A stretch of 64,000 bases of DNA from an uncultured Sphingomonadaceae bacterium (lineage in GTDB: Bacteria; Pseudomonadota; Alphaproteobacteria; Sphingomonadales; Sphingomonadaceae). The notes beneath the pieces are model-generated. The model was not told the DNA's origin, did no database searches, and saw only the letters and a program-made list of their open reading frames with translations. The stretch covers positions 151,635-215,634 of the forward strand of contig CANLUL010000004.1 in the NCBI GenBank assembly GCA_947494305.1. The letters are read 5' to 3'. This document shows positions 60,991-64,000 of this stretch, in pieces. The position numbers and the translations under genes were made by a program. Numbering within the stretch: the stretch's first letter is position 1; the number at the start of each line of letters is the position of its first letter.

Positions 60991-62199
60991 ATGAACATCG
61001 ATTTTGCCCCAGAGTTGGAAGAATTTCGCACCGAAGTAGCGGAATTTTTTGCCACCGCACCAACGCCAGCAATTCGTGAAGCTGGACGCAAAACGACGAG
61101 CGTGTTCGCCCCGTTCGAACAATGTATGCAATGGCATAATATCCTTTACAAGAAAGGATGGGTGGCGCCCCATTGGCCGGAGGAGCACGGCGGAACAGGG
61201 TGGAGCGTTGAGCAACGATTCATATTTGCCGAGGAATATCGCAAGGCAGATTTACCGCCCTTATTACCGCAAAGTTTGGGCATGGTCGGACCGCTGTTGA
61301 TTGATTTGGGCACACAGGAACAACGGGATCGCTATTTACCGGGCATATTAAACGGTGCGGATTTCTGGGCGCAGGGATATTCCGAACCTAATTCCGGTTC
61401 CGACTTGGCCTCACTCAGTTGCCGAGCAGAGCGGGATGGAGACGATTATATCATCAATGGTTCGAAGATTTGGACCACCTACGCCCATCACGCCAATCGC
61501 ATGTTCATGCTCGTCCGCACCAACAATGAAGGAAAGAAACAACAGGGCATCACATTCTTGCTGCTTGACCGGGTCGATTATCCCGGAATGGAAATTCGCC
61601 CAATTGTCGGTCTCGATGGCTTCCCAGAGCAGTGTGAAGTCTTTTTCGACAATGTCCGTGTCCCACAATCCGGTCGCGTGGGTGAGGAGAATGATGGCTG
61701 GAGTGTGGCCAAACATTTGCTCAAACATGAGCGTGGTGGCGGCTCCGCGGCCAGTCCTACGCTGTTACGCTATTGCGAACGAGCCCGAGCGGCCGCAGCA
61801 GAAACACCATCACCATTTGGTGGAACGATGGCGGACGATCCGGTCTTTCAGCGCGATCTTGGCGAATTGGAAGCGGACATTGCCTCGCTGGCGCATTTTG
61901 AAAAACTGGCAATTAGCGGCCATGAAATCGCACGTGATCCCGCCTTCCCGTCCATGAACAAAACCATCAATTCGGAACTGGTCCAGCGCGCCTCCGTGCT
62001 GATGACACAGGTCTCGGGTGTTGACGGACTTGCACGGCAACTAGAAGCTTTGCGGGTTGGATCAAATGTCGAACCTCTTGGCAGCGAGTTCGATCTTGTC
62101 GCCATGCCGCTTTATCTCAATAGCCGCGCAACTACGATCTATGCTGGCAGCAATGAAGTGCAACGCGACCTGATCTCTCGCAGCTTACCGGGAGCATAA
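60991..62199 (+). CDS. Acyl-CoA dehydrogenase, subunit 1
   Basis: This 402-residue flavoprotein has the acyl-CoA dehydrogenase layout: an N-terminal helical domain (FAPELEEFRTEVAEFF), the middle beta domain with QGYSEPNSGSDLASL and IWTTYAHHANRMFML, and the C-terminal helices ending in YAGSNEVQRDLISR. I chose ATG 60991, which has GAGG seven bases upstream, over the ATG at 60973. The next gene is another acyl-CoA dehydrogenase three bases later; adjacent, unequal pairs of this kind form heterotetramers in steroid side-chain degradation. Substrate unknown; TetR control likely. Confidence 0.93.
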   Translation: MNIDFAPELEEFRTEVAEFFATAPTPAIREAGRKTTSVFAPFEQCMQWHNILYKKGWVAPHWPEEHGGTGWSVEQRFIFAEEYRKADLPPLLPQSLGMVGPLLIDLGTQEQRDRYLPGILNGADFWAQGYSEPNSGSDLASLSCRAERDGDDYIINGSKIWTTYAHHANRMFMLVRTNNEGKKQQGITFLLLDRVDYPGMEIRPIVGLDGFPEQCEVFFDNVRVPQSGRVGEENDGWSVAKHLLKHERGGGSAASPTLLRYCERARAAAAETPSPFGGTMADDPVFQRDLGELEADIASLAHFEKLAISGHEIARDPAFPSMNKTINSELVQRASVLMTQVSGVDGLARQLEALRVGSNVEPLGSEFDLVAMPLYLNSRATTIYAGSNEVQRDLISRSLPGA

Positions 62200-62202
62200 G
62201 CA

Positions 62203-63306
62203 ATGGACTTTTCTTTTTCCCAAGAACAGCAAATGCTTCAGGACAGCGTGAGCCGCTATCTTCAGAAGAGTTATGATTTTGATGCGCGCCAAACTTTGGT
62301 TGAATCTGATGCGCCTTGGTCGGACGACGTTTGGCAACAATTCGCTGAATTGGGTCTTATGGCATTACCCTTTAGCGAGGATCAAGGCGGTCTTGGCGGA
62401 TCCATAAGCGATTGCGTGGCTTTTGCTGGCGCGTTCGGCAAGCATTTGGTGGTCGAACCCTATATTTCTTCAACCCTGTTTGCAGGTGCGGCTCTTGCTG
62501 CGAGTGATAACAGCGCCGCCCAGAAGTGGATCGAGAAACTGGCATCTGGTGAATGTGTCGCTGCTCTTGCTTATGAGGAAGGACATGGCACCGCTAACCT
62601 CGCGCAGATTGAAATGATCGCCCAATCGGACGGCGGTGGTTTCACACTTACCGGCGAAAAGCGATTGGTCATCGCAGGCGCACAGGCCGACATATTGGTC
62701 GTCGTCGCGAAAATTTCCGGTTCGGACCAGATTGGATTGTTCTTGGTCGAGAAAAATGCCGATGGCCTGGAAACACGTGCCTATGACACGATTGACGGCA
62801 GAAGTGCTGCCAATATTCGTTTTGATCAGGTTGCAGTAACCCATGACGCCGTCCTGCTCGACAATGCCAGCAACGCACTGGAAAGCATATTCGCCAATAC
62901 GATTATTGTGCAATCCGCTGAAGCCGTGGGCGCCATGAGTGCATTGCTTGAGTTAACCAGTGAATATGCTCAGACACGCAAACAATTTGGTGTACCTATC
63001 GGATCATTTCAGGCGGTGGCGCACCGGCTTGCAGATATGAAAATTGCATATAGCAAGGCGCTTGCAACGCTGACATACACCACGGCATTGGCCGAATCCG
63101 GCTCTCTGACAGTTCGTGATATCGCCGTGCTAAAGGGCCAGGTTGGCAAACTCGGCCGCGCGCTAGGCGAAGCTTCCATCCAGACACATGGCGGCGTCGG
63201 GATGACCGACGAACTCAATGTGAGCCATTACCACAAACGGTTGCTCGCTTATGATGCACAGCTCGGTGACCATTTTTATCATCTACGCGTTTTGGGTCAG
63301 CACTGA
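62203..63306 (+). CDS. Acyl-CoA dehydrogenase, subunit 2
   Basis: The 367-residue partner is more divergent: DFSFSQEQQMLQDSVSRYL opens the helical domain, ALAYEEGHGTANLAQIEM replaces the usual S-E-P-x-x-G-S-D loop, and the C-terminus carries TRKQFGVPIGSFQAVAHRLADM and GGVGMTDELNVSHYHKR. The middle-domain FAD/substrate contacts are poor, as in the second subunit of heteromeric dehydrogenases. The start is ATG 62203, three bases after the previous stop, so the two are made together. Beta-oxidation of a steroid-like or branched acyl-CoA is plausible. Confidence 0.92.
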   Translation: MDFSFSQEQQMLQDSVSRYLQKSYDFDARQTLVESDAPWSDDVWQQFAELGLMALPFSEDQGGLGGSISDCVAFAGAFGKHLVVEPYISSTLFAGAALAASDNSAAQKWIEKLASGECVAALAYEEGHGTANLAQIEMIAQSDGGGFTLTGEKRLVIAGAQADILVVVAKISGSDQIGLFLVEKNADGLETRAYDTIDGRSAANIRFDQVAVTHDAVLLDNASNALESIFANTIIVQSAEAVGAMSALLELTSEYAQTRKQFGVPIGSFQAVAHRLADMKIAYSKALATLTYTTALAESGSLTVRDIAVLKGQVGKLGRALGEASIQTHGGVGMTDELNVSHYHKRLLAYDAQLGDHFYHLRVLGQH

Positions 63307-63409
63307 CGTTAGGTACATTCGACGATACAATTGCCACCTTTGATCGCGATCCGCTGTCGGGATATTGCGAACCTTTTGTTGAACATCCTCTGAAGGATTA
63401 GAACTTGGT

Positions 63410-63820
63410 CTAATCTGATTGCATCTTGTGCGACATGATCCCAATAAAGGCACAAGAAAGACCAGCAATGGCGCCAATGATACCAAAGCTAGCACCTGTA
63501 TCAGCAAGCGATATGGTAGCGGTTTGCAAGCTATGGAAAACAGAAGCCGTGGCTGCCAATACACCTATTGCAACGCCTGCGAAACCGAGCAGTACACCGC
63601 GTTTTATGCCTACACGGTGCTGAGATACTAAAAAGTCATCCGCTGACACATCAAATGCAGCAGCTATTGCTTGAACACTATCAATAGAACATCGGCCTTC
63701 TGTTTCCATGCGCTGTATAGTACGAAGACTGAGTCCTGAGGCTTCACACAATTCACTTTGAGTCCAATGTAGTTCAGCGCGCTTGGCTCGCAGCATGGAA
63801 GAATTGATTGTGATGGTCAT
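63410..63820 (-). CDS. XRE-type helix-turn-helix protein with membrane helices
   Basis: At 136 residues, the first 65 form an XRE DNA-binding domain (LRAKRAELHWTQSELCEASG then LSLRTIQRMETEGR). The rest holds two hydrophobic segments (about residues 73-92 and 107-127), so the regulator appears to be membrane-tethered. The start is ATG 63820. Upstream, at 63832-63844, lies a TGCATT-T-AATGCA dyad that may be its operator. A signal sensed in the membrane is plausible but not indicated by sequence. Confidence 0.85.
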   Translation of the reverse strand: MTITINSSMLRAKRAELHWTQSELCEASGLSLRTIQRMETEGRCSIDSVQAIAAAFDVSADDFLVSQHRVGIKRGVLLGFAGVAIGVLAATASVFHSLQTATISLADTGASFGIIGAIAGLSCAFIGIMSHKMQSD

Positions 63821-64000
63821 ATGGACTCCTTTGCATTTAATGCAGAAGGAGAGCTAACATCTACTCATTGTATCGACAACGTCACTGATATGACAACAGA
63901 CTGCCAATGCGTTTCTAGTGTCCGCTTCTCTAATTGGGCCTTCTAGTCAAGTTCGCTGTTATACCATTGGTTGTCATTCATCTGGGTCACGCTTCTCTCC
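63821..64000. other. Terminal intergenic stretch with a dyad and a possible truncated gene end
   Basis: A perfect TGCATT-T-AATGCA dyad lies at 63832-63844, upstream of the XRE gene. At the right edge, the minus strand is open from the window end to a TAG at 63943-63945 (18 codons, ending in NQWYNSELD). That could be the 3' end of a gene beyond the window, but it is too short to call. Nothing else is seen. Confidence 0.4.

Noticed and set aside
63943..63999. Eighteen-codon open frame on the minus strand at the right edge
   Set aside because: It is too short to support as a gene; it could be the end of one lying beyond the window.
1..64000. tRNA, rRNA, CRISPR array, insertion sequence or prophage
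   Set aside because: I found no clover-leaf-like sequence, spaced repeat array, transposase or phage gene on reading either strand; short RNAs could still be missed by eye.

Overview
The window looks like a chromosomal segment of an alphaproteobacterium of the order Sphingomonadales (Sphingorhabdus/Sphingopyxis type). The reasons are the two large TonB-dependent receptors with typical sphingomonad plugs, a CYP153-type P450, ispG, the UPF0386/YjhX protein, paired acyl-CoA dehydrogenases and a moderate GC content judged by eye. I see no rRNA, tRNA, insertion sequence, prophage or CRISPR array. This assignment is inference from gene content.

Region A (1-24.4 kb) is a large catabolic supercluster. 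Four copies of a palindrome, ATTTGTCCGGACAAAT or its 12-bp core, lie only in the promoter gaps at 434-449, 3113-3128, 9525-9542 and 18391-18408. They split the region into a membrane protein, a TonB receptor, a five-gene uptake/oxidation operon (MFS carrier, FAD oxidase, Tat-exported nitrilase-like protein, methyltransferase, small partner), a divergent membrane protein facing a small-domain protein plus FAD monooxygenase, an eight-gene minus operon (isochorismatase-type amidase, two PuuE-like deacetylases, aldehyde dehydrogenase, lipocalin-like protein, second methyltransferase with small partner, quinone-oxidoreductase-type MDR), and a six-gene plus operon (double alpha/beta hydrolase, lipocalin-like protein, LeuC/LeuD-type hydratase, HMG-CoA-lyase-type lyase, class III CoA-transferase). 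The enzyme families resemble the lower nicotinate pathway (FAD monooxygenase, alpha/beta-hydrolase deformylase, isochorismatase-type amidase). The last four genes read as hydration of citraconate or a similar substituted maleate, CoA transfer, and cleavage of citramalyl-CoA to acetyl-CoA and pyruvate. Five kinds of gene occur twice in the region. The substrate and the regulator are not identifiable from the window.

Region B (24.5-36.5 kb) has a YeiH-type carrier and then a second catabolic block under a different palindrome, AATTGTATACAATT (29812-29823 and 31781-31794). It holds a FadR-type GntR regulator, a racemase-fold protein without the usual cysteines, two SnoaL-like proteins and a TonB receptor on one side, and a class III CoA-transferase facing HyuA/HyuB and an NRDE-family protein on the other.

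Region C (36.7-64 kb) is mostly ordinary chromosome: a solitary CYP153 P450, a Tat-exported MsrB, a VOC protein, a four-gene envelope operon (FAD oxidoreductase, GtrA, alkaline-phosphatase-fold transferase, GT-C membrane protein), yjhX behind a structured non-coding leader, a DUF885-type lipoprotein, nhaA, a luciferase-like oxidoreductase with an orphan GspN and a thioredoxin-fold lipoprotein, an Rrf2 regulator facing a membrane/AhpD-like fusion, a histone-deacetylase-like protein, a DAPG-hydrolase-like protein, an amidohydrolase, ispG, a diguanylate cyclase, an isoaspartyl peptidase, a fatty acid desaturase with a small membrane protein and TetR regulator, and an acyl-CoA dehydrogenase pair.
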